Assembly: GCA_002319915.1 (NCBI GenBank)
Contig: DCFQ01000038.1
Location: 378 to 64,377, forward strand
DNA length: 64,000 nt
Source: Bacteroidales bacterium UBA1800
Lineage (GTDB): Bacteria > Bacteroidota > Bacteroidia > Bacteroidales > VadinHA17
Direction of reading: 5' to 3'
Below, one piece after another: positions 1 to 7,404 of the stretch. Both the position numbers and the translations under genes were made by a program. Position 1 is the first letter of the stretch, and each line of letters starts with the position of its first letter. The notes beneath the pieces were generated by a model that searched no databases, was not told the origin of the DNA, and worked only from the letters and a program-made list of their open reading frames with translations.

Positions 1-911
1 AGAACATGTCCGGCTACGGCCTTTTTACCGGCGGCCTTGGCCTCCACTACGGAGGGGAAAAGATAGGCGCTTCGGTGATACCGGTTTCCGGCGGAAATAC
101 AATGAGGCAGATCCAGCTGATGCGCGACTTTGGCAGCACTGTCCTTGCCTGTACCCCCTCATACGCCCTTTACCTTGCAGAAGCTATCCAGGAATCGGGA
201 ATTGGCCGCGGTGAGCTGAAGCTCAAGGCCGGTGTATTCGGGGCAGAGCCCTGGACCGAAAACATGAGGAGGGAAATTGAGGATAAGCTACAGATCAAGG
301 CTATTGATATTTATGGTCTAAGCGAGGTCATCGGTCCGGGCGTTGCAAGTGAATGCATGTGCCAGGACGGGCTTCATATTTATGAAGATCACTTCTACCC
401 TGAGGTTATTGACCCGGTGACGCTGCAGGTTTTGCCGGAAGGGACTCAGGGGGAGCTGGTTTTCACGACAATAACGAAGGAAGGGCTTCCGCTTATCCGT
501 TACCGCACCCGTGATCTTACCAGGCTGAGGTATGATAAATGCAGTTGCGGAAGGACAATGGTGAGGATGGATAAATGCCTTGGAAGGAGCGACGATATGC
601 TCATCATCCGGGGTGTCAACCTCTTCCCTTCACAGGTTGAGAGTGTATTGCTCGAGATGAGCGGCATCAAGCCCCATTACCTGCTGATCGTCGACAGGGT
701 TAACAATCTCGATACACTGGAACTGAAGGTTGAGGTCGATGAGGCATACTTCCTTGACAGGATAAGCCAGCTTGAGGCGCTCCGCAAAAAGTTACAGGAT
801 AACCTTGAAAGCTCCCTTGGCCTCGGCATCAAGATCACTCTAGTTGAGCCGAAAATGATCGAGAGAAGCGAAGGGAAAGCAAAGCGTGTGATTGATAAAA
901 GAAAATTTTAA
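1..911 (+). CDS. Phenylacetate-CoA ligase (PaaK family), 5' truncated
   Basis: AMP-forming aryl/acyl-CoA ligase of the PaaK family, predicted to activate phenylacetate or a related acid with ATP and CoA in the cytoplasm. The reading frame is open from base 3, so the gene starts outside the window; about 302 residues of a roughly 430-residue family are present. Visible family motifs are GVFGAEPW, the YRTRDLT segment, a CSCG pair (possible metal or structural site), GRSDDMLIIRGVN with FPSQVE after it, and a C-terminal GKAKRV stretch where the family's catalytic lysine usually lies. It is followed after 11 bases by an aminotransferase and then a 2-oxoacid:ferredoxin oxidoreductase, a context of amino-acid fermentation. 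The exact acid substrate cannot be read from the sequence. Confidence 0.9.
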   Translation, partial: NMSGYGLFTGGLGLHYGGEKIGASVIPVSGGNTMRQIQLMRDFGSTVLACTPSYALYLAEAIQESGIGRGELKLKAGVFGAEPWTENMRREIEDKLQIKAIDIYGLSEVIGPGVASECMCQDGLHIYEDHFYPEVIDPVTLQVLPEGTQGELVFTTITKEGLPLIRYRTRDLTRLRYDKCSCGRTMVRMDKCLGRSDDMLIIRGVNLFPSQVESVLLEMSGIKPHYLLIVDRVNNLDTLELKVEVDEAYFLDRISQLEALRKKLQDNLESSLGLGIKITLVEPKMIERSEGKAKRVIDKRKF

Positions 912-922
912 AGTCTTCCTTA

Positions 923-2257
923 ATGAGCGAATTTCCACTTTCAAGGGATCTGGTCGAATCATTCAAGCACAAAACGGGCATTGAATCGGTCGGGCTTGCA
1001 TCGATAAGGGAGATTGTGCAGCTTGTCAATTTCATAGAAAGGCACACAGGGACGACATTCATAAGGATGGAAATGGGAGTTCCGGGCCTTCCTACCCCCG
1101 CGTATGGCATTGACGGTGAAATTGCAGCGCTCCGGAGCGGTGTTTCTGCGATCTATCCCGAGATCACCGGGCTGGGAATACTTAAGGCTGAGGCTTCCCG
1201 TTTCATAAAGCTCTTTCTGAATATCGACCTTAGCCCGTATGGGTGCATACCGACGGTCGGTTCCATGATGGGCTCCATGGTGTGCTTCCTCGTTGCCAAC
1301 AGGAACGACAGGACAAAGGAGGGCACCCTTTTTATCGATCCAGGGTTCCCTGTTCAGAAGCAGCAGGTCAAGATGCTCGGCCATGACTATTATTCATTTG
1401 ATGTTTACAATTTCAGGGGAAAGAAGCTCAGGGCAAAGCTTGAGTCTTATTTCCAGACCGGAAAGATCTCATCACTCCTTTTTTCAAATCCCAACAATCC
1501 CGCCTGGATATGCCTGAATGATGAAGAGCTTCAGATCATCGGGGAACTTGCAGGCAAATACGATGTGATCGTGGTAGAAGACCTGGCTTATTTCGGAATG
1601 GATTTCCGGAAGGACTATTCCAGGCCCGGCCAGCCACCTTTTCAGCCAAGCGTTGCACACTATTGCCAGGATTATGTTCTTCTCCTGTCGAGTTCGAAGG
1701 TGTTCAGCTATGCCGGCCAGCGCATCGCCATCATGGCAATATCCGATCACCTGTTTTCAAGGTCGTATCCTGATCTTCTAAGATATTATTCATCCTCTGA
1801 ATTCGGACATTCTGCTATCTTTGGGGCGCTTTACGGGATCTCGGCTGGTGCTTCCCATTCTGTCCAGTATGGTTTAGCAGCCCTGCTTAAGGCCGTAAAT
1901 GACGGGGAATATAATTTTCGTGACAGCGTTATCGAATATGGCAGGAAGGCCGCAAGAATGAAGGATCTCTTCATTTCGAGCGGATTCAGGATCGTCTACG
2001 ACAGGGACCTTGAAGAGCCTGTTGCAGACGGGTTTTACTTCACTGTGGCTTACCCCGGACTGACAGGGGAACAGCTCCTCGATGAGCTTTTACTATACGG
2101 GATCAGCGCCATCACGCTCGATACGACCGGAAGTGACAGGCATGAAGGCCTGAGGGCGTGTGTTTCGAAAGTTCCCGTGGATATGTTTGATGATCTGGAG
2201 GTCCGGCTCAGGAAGTTTTCCGAAGATCATCCGCAGCTAGTTAATAAACAAGTATGA
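923..2257 (+). CDS. Class I/II PLP-dependent aminotransferase
   Basis: Fold-type I pyridoxal-phosphate aminotransferase of 444 residues, cytoplasmic, predicted to convert an amino acid to its 2-oxoacid. Seen in the sequence: NPNNP at residues 189-193, the PLP-binding VVEDLAYFG segment near 218-225 (Asp220, Tyr223), SSSK at 256-259 with Lys259 as the likely Schiff-base lysine, and Arg267 in the position that usually contacts the PLP phosphate. It sits between the CoA ligase (11-base gap) and the ferredoxin subunit (1-base gap), so it is very likely co-transcribed. The inferred job is to feed 2-oxoacids to the downstream oxidoreductase. Substrate (aromatic, branched-chain or alanine) is not determined. 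Confidence 0.88.
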   Translation: MSEFPLSRDLVESFKHKTGIESVGLASIREIVQLVNFIERHTGTTFIRMEMGVPGLPTPAYGIDGEIAALRSGVSAIYPEITGLGILKAEASRFIKLFLNIDLSPYGCIPTVGSMMGSMVCFLVANRNDRTKEGTLFIDPGFPVQKQQVKMLGHDYYSFDVYNFRGKKLRAKLESYFQTGKISSLLFSNPNNPAWICLNDEELQIIGELAGKYDVIVVEDLAYFGMDFRKDYSRPGQPPFQPSVAHYCQDYVLLLSSSKVFSYAGQRIAIMAISDHLFSRSYPDLLRYYSSSEFGHSAIFGALYGISAGASHSVQYGLAALLKAVNDGEYNFRDSVIEYGRKAARMKDLFISSGFRIVYDRDLEEPVADGFYFTVAYPGLTGEQLLDELLLYGISAITLDTTGSDRHEGLRACVSKVPVDMFDDLEVRLRKFSEDHPQLVNKQV

Positions 2258-2258
2258 T

Positions 2259-2483
2259 ATGGCAAAGATCGTTGGTAGTATTGTTGTTAACGTTGAAAGA
2301 TGCAAGGGTTGTGAGATTTGCATGGTTTCATGTCCCACCGGTACGATTGCGATGGCAAAAGAGGTGAACGGCAAGGGGTATAATTATGCATTCCCTGCCA
2401 ATCCGGATCTGTGCAACGGATGCGCGAATTGCGCGGTGGTGTGCCCCGACGGGGTTATAACTGTTTACAAAGCAAAAATATAG
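2259..2483 (+). CDS. 4Fe-4S ferredoxin subunit of 2-oxoacid:ferredoxin oxidoreductase (delta)
   Basis: Small protein of 74 residues with two complete [4Fe-4S] cluster motifs: Cys15, Cys18, Cys21, Cys25 and Cys52, Cys55, Cys58, Cys62. It is the electron-transfer (delta) subunit of the four-part oxidoreductase encoded by the next three genes and would carry electrons from the thiamine site to free ferredoxin. The gene is one base after the aminotransferase and six bases before the alpha subunit gene. Order delta-alpha-beta-gamma is the usual one for Vor/Kor-type enzymes in anaerobes. Confidence 0.93.
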   Translation: MAKIVGSIVVNVERCKGCEICMVSCPTGTIAMAKEVNGKGYNYAFPANPDLCNGCANCAVVCPDGVITVYKAKI

Positions 2484-2489
2484 CTTATA

Positions 2490-3560
2490 ATGGAAAGAGA
2501 ACTCAGGTTGATGAAGGGTAATGAAGCTGTTGCTGAAGCAGCCATCAGGGCTGGCGCCGACGGCTACTTCGGATATCCCATTACTCCGCAGAGTGAGATA
2601 CTGGAGTATCTCATGGAAGCAAATCCATACACAACGACAGGCATGGTGGTATTGCAGGCGGAAAGCGAAATTGCTGCCATAAACATGGTTTACGGCGGTG
2701 CCGGATGCGGGAAAAAGGTGATGACGTCATCTTCCTCACCGGGAATAAGCCTCAAGCAGGAGGGCATCACTTATATGGCCGGGGCCGAGCTGCCCTGCGT
2801 GGTGGTGAATGTTGTAAGAGGAGGGCCCGGGCTGGGAACAATCCAGCCTTCACAGTCCGATTATTTCCAGGCGGTGAAAGGCGGAGGCCATGGCGACTAT
2901 CACCTGATAGTCCTTGCCCCTGCATCGGTCCAGGAAATGGCAGACTTTGTAGGCCTTGGCTTCGATCTTGCCTTTAAATACCGGAACCCGGTAATGATCC
3001 TTTCCGACGGTGCGATAGGGCAGATGATGGAAAAAGTGTGGCTGAGTCCGCAGAAAGAAAGATCGAAGACGGTTCCCGGGTGGGCGACCACCGGAAAGCC
3101 CGCCGGCAGGGAAAGGAACATTATCACTTCCCTTGAACTCGATCCCGACAGGCAGGAGGTCTTCAACAGGAAACTGGTCGTCAAGTACAACGAAATAAGG
3201 GCAAACGAGGTCCGCTGCGAAGAGTTCAGCTGTGAGGATGCGGAATACCTGATGGTTGCTTACGGAACCAGCGCAAGGGTCTGCCAGAAAGCGGTCGAGC
3301 TGGCAAGGGCACAGGGAATAAAGGCCGGGTTGCTGAGGCCCATAACACTCTTCCCGTTCCCCTCTGCCCCGATAAACAAGCTGGCTGAAAAGGTCAGGCT
3401 CATTCTCACAGTCGAGATGAGCGCCGGCCAGATGATAGAGGATGTGTTGCTGTCGGTAAGCGGGAAGGTGCCTGTTTATCATTACGGAAGGATGGGAGGG
3501 GTTGTCCCGACACCCGACGAGGTGGTTGATTGTCTGAAGACAAAAATAATAGGAGGTTGA
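2490..3560 (+). CDS. vorB: 2-oxoacid:ferredoxin oxidoreductase alpha subunit (VorB/KorA type)
   Basis: Alpha subunit of a thiamine-diphosphate-dependent 2-oxoacid:ferredoxin oxidoreductase, 356 residues. The N-terminus carries the pyrimidine-binding signature YPITPQSE at residues 29-36, followed by the conserved segments SSSSPGISL and RGGPGLG. In sequence it most resembles proteins named VorB (3-methyl-2-oxobutanoate:ferredoxin oxidoreductase), although the KorA (2-oxoglutarate) group is close, so the substrate assignment is an inference. The last codons contain AGGAGG, which also serves as a strong ribosome binding site for the beta subunit gene starting three bases after the stop. Confidence 0.9.
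   Translation: MERELRLMKGNEAVAEAAIRAGADGYFGYPITPQSEILEYLMEANPYTTTGMVVLQAESEIAAINMVYGGAGCGKKVMTSSSSPGISLKQEGITYMAGAELPCVVVNVVRGGPGLGTIQPSQSDYFQAVKGGGHGDYHLIVLAPASVQEMADFVGLGFDLAFKYRNPVMILSDGAIGQMMEKVWLSPQKERSKTVPGWATTGKPAGRERNIITSLELDPDRQEVFNRKLVVKYNEIRANEVRCEEFSCEDAEYLMVAYGTSARVCQKAVELARAQGIKAGLLRPITLFPFPSAPINKLAEKVRLILTVEMSAGQMIEDVLLSVSGKVPVYHYGRMGGVVPTPDEVVDCLKTKIIGG
3551..3556 (+). promoter_or_regulatory. Strong Shine-Dalgarno site for the beta subunit gene
   Basis: AGGAGG lies 7 bases before the ATG at 3564 and inside the last codons of vorB. It selects the ATG at 3564 over the in-frame ATG at 3582. Most other genes in the window lack such a site, as is normal in Bacteroidota, so this is locally unusual and fits tight translational coupling of alpha and beta subunits. 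Confidence 0.55.
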
Positions 3561-3563
3561 GCA

Positions 3564-4355
3564 ATGAAAGAAATTACGGGAATGAAGGAAATCATAAAGC
3601 CTGAGAACCTGGTTTATAAAAAATCAGAACTCCTGACTGAGAACATAATGCATTATTGCCCGGGATGCGGCCACAGCACCACGCACCGGATACTGGCGGA
3701 GGTGCTCGAGGAGGAAGGGCTAAGGCATGATGCGATCGGAGTATCGCCGGTAGGCTGCTCGGTCTTCCTGTACAATTATATCGATATCGACTGGCAGGAA
3801 GCAGCACATGGGCGTGCACCCGCAGTTGCCACAGGGATCAAAAGGCTGATGCCTGAGAAATTTGTGTTTACCTACCAGGGCGACGGTGACCTGGCTGCTA
3901 TCGGTACATCCGAGACAATTCATTCCTGCAACAGGGGGGAGAATATAATGATCATTTTCATAAACAACGGCATTTATGGTATGACCGGGGGCCAGATGGC
4001 GCCGACTACCCTGCCGGGAATGAAATCTTCCACCTCCCCTTACGGAAGGGACGTCTCCATTATGGGTAATCCCCTGAAGATGACCGATATCGTTGCAACC
4101 CTTCCGGGCACATATTATGTGACCAGGCAGAGCGTCCATACGCCGGTTAATGTCAGGAGGACTAAAAGAGCGATCCGAAAAGCCGTTCAGTACCAGAAAC
4201 TCAATAAGGGGACCTGTTTCATCGAAATTGTTTCCAATTGCCCCTCCGGATGGAAAATGACCCCGGTCCAGTCGAACAAATGGATGGAGGAGAACATGTT
4301 CCCGTTCTATCCGCTGGGAGATCTCAAAACCCCGGAAGAACAGCCCGCTAATTAA
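3564..4355 (+). CDS. 2-oxoacid:ferredoxin oxidoreductase beta subunit (thiamine diphosphate-binding)
   Basis: Beta subunit of 263 residues that binds thiamine diphosphate. Seen directly: CPGCGH at 32-37, the thiamine/Mg motif GDGD at 106-109 with NN at 134-135, and the GMTGGQMAPTT segment typical of Por/Kor/Vor beta subunits. Start at 3564 is chosen because of the AGGAGG seven bases upstream; an alternative ATG at 3582 would give a protein six residues shorter. It acts in the cytoplasm in complex with the alpha, gamma and ferredoxin subunits to oxidise a 2-oxoacid to an acyl-CoA. Confidence 0.93.
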   Translation: MKEITGMKEIIKPENLVYKKSELLTENIMHYCPGCGHSTTHRILAEVLEEEGLRHDAIGVSPVGCSVFLYNYIDIDWQEAAHGRAPAVATGIKRLMPEKFVFTYQGDGDLAAIGTSETIHSCNRGENIMIIFINNGIYGMTGGQMAPTTLPGMKSSTSPYGRDVSIMGNPLKMTDIVATLPGTYYVTRQSVHTPVNVRRTKRAIRKAVQYQKLNKGTCFIEIVSNCPSGWKMTPVQSNKWMEENMFPFYPLGDLKTPEEQPAN

Positions 4356-4373
4356 TGATTAATCCGTTAAGAA

Positions 4374-4925
4374 ATGACTGAAGAAATAATAATTGCCGGA
4401 TTTGGAGGACAGGGAGTGCTTTCCATGGGCAAGATCATGGCCTACTCAGGAGTAATGCAGGACATGGAGGTCAGCTGGATGCCTTCCTACGGTCCCGAAA
4501 TGAGAGGCGGCACCGCTAACGTCATCGTAATTCTCAGCAACGAACGAATAAGCTCCCCAATCATCAGGCACTTCGACACAGGCATCATCCTCAACCAGCA
4601 GTCGCTCGATAAATTCGAGGAGGCAATCAAGCCGGGTGGTGTTTTGATCTATGACGGCAACGGGATTACAAGACACCCCGTGAGGAAGGACATCAGGATC
4701 TACAGGGTGGATGCTGCTGAAGAGGCATCGAGGCTCAAGAGCCCGAAAACATACAATATGATAGTGCTCGGCGGCTTTCTCAGGATAAAACCTGTACTTA
4801 CCCTGGAAAATGTCATCAAGGGTCTCAGGAAATCGTTGCCGGAAAGATATCATAAGCTGATCCCTGAAAATGAAAAGTCGCTTTTAAGGGGAGAGGAGAT
4901 AATAAAAGAGGTAAAAGTAAACTGA
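4374..4925 (+). CDS. 2-oxoacid:ferredoxin oxidoreductase gamma subunit
   Basis: Gamma subunit of 183 residues. The N-terminus has the family signature GFGGQGV at residues 9-15, followed by SWMPSYGPEMRGGTA, which is conserved in gamma subunits of Por/Kor/Vor enzymes and is thought to bind CoA. It is the last gene of the operon, 18 bases after the beta subunit gene, and runs toward nadD, whose end lies only 26 bases away on the other strand. No clear hairpin terminator is seen in that gap. Confidence 0.93.
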   Translation: MTEEIIIAGFGGQGVLSMGKIMAYSGVMQDMEVSWMPSYGPEMRGGTANVIVILSNERISSPIIRHFDTGIILNQQSLDKFEEAIKPGGVLIYDGNGITRHPVRKDIRIYRVDAAEEASRLKSPKTYNMIVLGGFLRIKPVLTLENVIKGLRKSLPERYHKLIPENEKSLLRGEEIIKEVKVN

Positions 4926-4951
4926 GCCAGGAATTCCAAAACCTGCGAGCT

Positions 4952-5554
4952 TTAGCCCTGTTTCTCATAAAAATGCATCTCCTGTATGTACTTCCAGACC
5001 GGGGGATGGAGGAAGTATGACATATTCCTCCCGTTACTTATCGCATTCCGTATAAAGGTGCCCGAAATATCCATTTCGGGGGCTTTGACCCGCTTGATCT
5101 GCGCTTTTGACATGATCTCATTCAGTGCCGGGTTATCCTTCACGGATGTGCCGCGCCTCGGGTATACATAGAGCGGGAACTGGCTCACCAGCATCGACGC
5201 ATTCTTCCATTTGTGGAGCGTATAAAGATTATCTTCCCCCATTACAAGGGTAAATCTGTGATTCGGGTACTTTTCCGTCAGCAGCATCATGGTATCGATA
5301 GTGTACGACGGTGACGGCCTGTTGAACTCAATGTCAGAAGGCCTCAGGTCGTCGTCAGCTCCTACTGCAAGCTCTACCAGGTAAAGCCTGTGCCGGTCGG
5401 GCAGGAGCGTCTCTTTTTTCTTCAGGGGGTTCTGAGGGCTTACTACGAACCAGATCTTTTCGAGATCGGTGAACTCCTTCATATAGCCTGCAATTGCGGT
5501 GTGACCTATATGGATAGGATTGAACGAACCGAAGAAAAGACCGATTTTTGACAT
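4952..5554 (-). CDS. nadD: Nicotinate-nucleotide adenylyltransferase
   Basis: Catalyses adenylation of nicotinate mononucleotide to deamido-NAD in NAD biosynthesis, in the cytoplasm. The protein has 200 residues, normal for the family. It starts with the nucleotidyltransferase signature GSFNPIHIGH at residues 9-18 and has the second ATP-binding motif ISGTFIR at 163-169. It lies downstream of gmk and yicC on the same strand; yicC-gmk-nadD is a familiar cluster in Bacteroidota. The 123-base gap to gmk contains a copy of the cacggag repeat. Confidence 0.95.
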   Translation of the reverse strand: MSKIGLFFGSFNPIHIGHTAIAGYMKEFTDLEKIWFVVSPQNPLKKKETLLPDRHRLYLVELAVGADDDLRPSDIEFNRPSPSYTIDTMMLLTEKYPNHRFTLVMGEDNLYTLHKWKNASMLVSQFPLYVYPRRGTSVKDNPALNEIMSKAQIKRVKAPEMDISGTFIRNAISNGRNMSYFLHPPVWKYIQEMHFYEKQG

Positions 5555-5576
5555 GAGTGAAGCGTTAAAAGAATTT

Positions 5577-5618
5577 ATTACACAGAGAACACGGTGGAGA
5601 CACGGAGAACACTGAAGT
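5577..5618. repeat. Dispersed intergenic repeat, cacggag family, copy 1
   Basis: A run of imperfect 9-11-base units built on CACGGAGA/CACAGAGA sits between gmk and nadD. The same unit occurs at 23778-23832, 42840-42905 and 51802-51872, each time directly after the stop codon of a gene or in a convergent gap. This copy lacks the clear inverted arm seen in copies 3 and 4. Confidence 0.6.
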
Positions 5619-5677
5619 TCATGTTTTTACCTGTCTCCATCTGATTGTTCCGGGGAAATTTCACAATGGTTTAAAGA

Positions 5678-6244
5678 TTAATCTCCGATAAAATCAAGTA
5701 CAAGATTGTAAACCTCCCTTTTGGCATTTTCAAGATCATCATTTATAACTACCCGGTCAAAAGCGGAAGCCAGTTTCATTTCCTCAATCGCCTTCTCCAC
5801 TCTCATCTTTATCCTGGCAGGGCTGTCGGTTCCCCTTCGGGTAAGCCTGTTTTCAAGCTCTTCAACGGAAGGGGGCATTATGAAAATGGAGAGCGCCTGA
5901 CCGTTGAAAAGCCTCTTCAGGCTCATTCCCCCTTTCACGTCAACATCGAAAAGCACATTTTTCCCTTTATCCCTGATCCTTTCGATTTCGCTCCCGAGGG
6001 TACCGTAAAACTGGTCCTTGTATACTTCCTCCCATTCCGCAAATTCATTGTCCGATACCCGCTTTTTGAACTCCTCCGCGGTCATAAAGTAATATTCTCT
6101 CCCGTTGACTTCAGAACCTCTTGGATCCCTGGTTGTTGCAGAAACTGAAAACTCAAGTCCGAGATCCTCCCCCAACAGGAAACCGGCGATAGTGGACTTT
6201 CCCGCCCCTGACGGGGCTGAAATGATGATTAGACTGCCTTTCAT
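5678..6244 (-). CDS. gmk: Guanylate kinase
   Basis: Phosphorylates GMP to GDP with ATP. The protein has 188 residues, the usual length. The P-loop APSGAGKST is at residues 10-18, followed by SATTRDPR and GREYYFMT, which match the GMP-binding region of the family, and the lid segment with RRGTDSPARIKMR. Its start is 12 bases from the end of yicC, so the two genes are probably in one transcript with nadD. Confidence 0.97.
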   Translation of the reverse strand: MKGSLIIISAPSGAGKSTIAGFLLGEDLGLEFSVSATTRDPRGSEVNGREYYFMTAEEFKKRVSDNEFAEWEEVYKDQFYGTLGSEIERIRDKGKNVLFDVDVKGGMSLKRLFNGQALSIFIMPPSVEELENRLTRRGTDSPARIKMRVEKAIEEMKLASAFDRVVINDDLENAKREVYNLVLDFIGD

Positions 6245-6256
6245 ATCCGGTCCCGA

Positions 6257-7132
6257 TCAGAGTATGTTCATTGTCTGTTCCTTGATCTTCTCCAGCTCAT
6301 CCTTCATCATAACGACCAGCTTTTGTATGGATGCGTCATTTGCCTTTGATCCGATGGTATTTATCTCCCTGCCAATCTCCTGGGTTATGAAGCTGAGAAT
6401 TTTCCCATTGGGGGCATCAGTCTCCATTGTTTCAAGGAAATACTCGCAATGTTTCCTGAGCCTTACCTTTTCTTCGTTGATATCGAATTTCTCAAGATAG
6501 AATATTAGTTCCTGTTCAAACCTGTTCTTGTCGATGTTTTCGGTTCCCGTATGCTCTTCCAGGATCGAGAGCAACTTTTCCCTTACCTTCGTGATCCTTG
6601 CAGATTCATAAGGTTCTATATCGGAAAGGAAGGAAAGGATATTGCCAAGGCGCTTCCTGATGTCGGATTCGATCGACTTTCCCTCCTCACTCCTGTAAAG
6701 GTCGAGTATCCTGACCGATTCGATAATCTGCTCCTTTACAAGGTCCCATTCAGAATCAGGTAATTCGGGTCTGTCGGTCTTGAGGGCATCCGGCAGCTTC
6801 ATTATCACCGGGAGTATCTGGTCGCTCACATTGATCTCAAGCTCGCCTGCAAGCTCCTTAAGCTGGTTGAAATAATTCCTGACAATTGCCCGGTTTATTA
6901 TTGGAACGCCTTCATCCTCAATAATATCAAAATAAATTGAGATCTCAATTTTCCCCCTGTCAAGCTTCTGGCTGATCAGGTTCCTTATTTCGGGTTCCTT
7001 TTCCTTGTAAAGCCATGGCAGCTTGGTGAATAGATCGAGCTGCTTGGAATTGAGGGATTTCACTTCGATGGAGATCTTCTTCTGGGCTGTTTCGGCTATC
7101 GCTTTACCGTAGCCGGTCATCGACTTTATCAT
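6257..7132 (-). CDS. yicC: YicC/YloC family protein (endoribonuclease-type)
   Basis: YicC-family protein of 291 residues, the usual length. It begins with the family signature MIKSMTGYGKA and ends with the conserved DUF1732-like region containing TQEIGREINTIGSKAND near residues 251-267. Members are stress-related proteins and some have been shown to be endoribonucleases. It is the first gene of the yicC-gmk-nadD cluster; a TACTTTTG element on the minus strand at 7236-7243 could be its promoter. Confidence 0.9.
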   Translation of the reverse strand: MIKSMTGYGKAIAETAQKKISIEVKSLNSKQLDLFTKLPWLYKEKEPEIRNLISQKLDRGKIEISIYFDIIEDEGVPIINRAIVRNYFNQLKELAGELEINVSDQILPVIMKLPDALKTDRPELPDSEWDLVKEQIIESVRILDLYRSEEGKSIESDIRKRLGNILSFLSDIEPYESARITKVREKLLSILEEHTGTENIDKNRFEQELIFYLEKFDINEEKVRLRKHCEYFLETMETDAPNGKILSFITQEIGREINTIGSKANDASIQKLVVMMKDELEKIKEQTMNIL

Positions 7133-7235
7133 TGCAGTAGATTTGTTTGAACCGGTGGTGATTTCCGGTCCGGAAAATTACAAATTATCCGTGTATTAAA
7201 CAACTTACGGTCACTTACAACCAGCTGATCCATAG

Positions 7236-7243
7236 CAAAAGTA
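7236..7243 (-). promoter_or_regulatory. Possible -7 promoter element for yicC-gmk-nadD
   Basis: On the minus strand this reads TACTTTTG, matching the Bacteroidota -7 consensus TAnnTTTG. It lies about 104 bases before the yicC start, and no TTG is found at the expected -33 distance, so support is weak. The rest of the 272-base divergent gap (7133-7404) shows no gene and no strong hairpin. Confidence 0.3.
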
Positions 7244-7404
7244 CGAGGCCAGTTCTTCTCCATATTTTATGATTTGAGCATTTTGAGTATCTTCGCCCGG
7301 GGATTTTTCACAGGGCTTCTGATAAGATTTTGAAAGGAAAACCGTTGAAATAAAAACCTGGTTCATTTGGATCATCCTCCGAAAGATATTAAGTCAAAAC
7401 CGAA

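Noticed and set aside
2850..3482. Open frame of 210 codons on the minus strand
   Set aside because: It lies fully opposite vorB, which has clear family motifs; the translation has no recognisable domain and high Cys/His/Pro content typical of a shadow frame.
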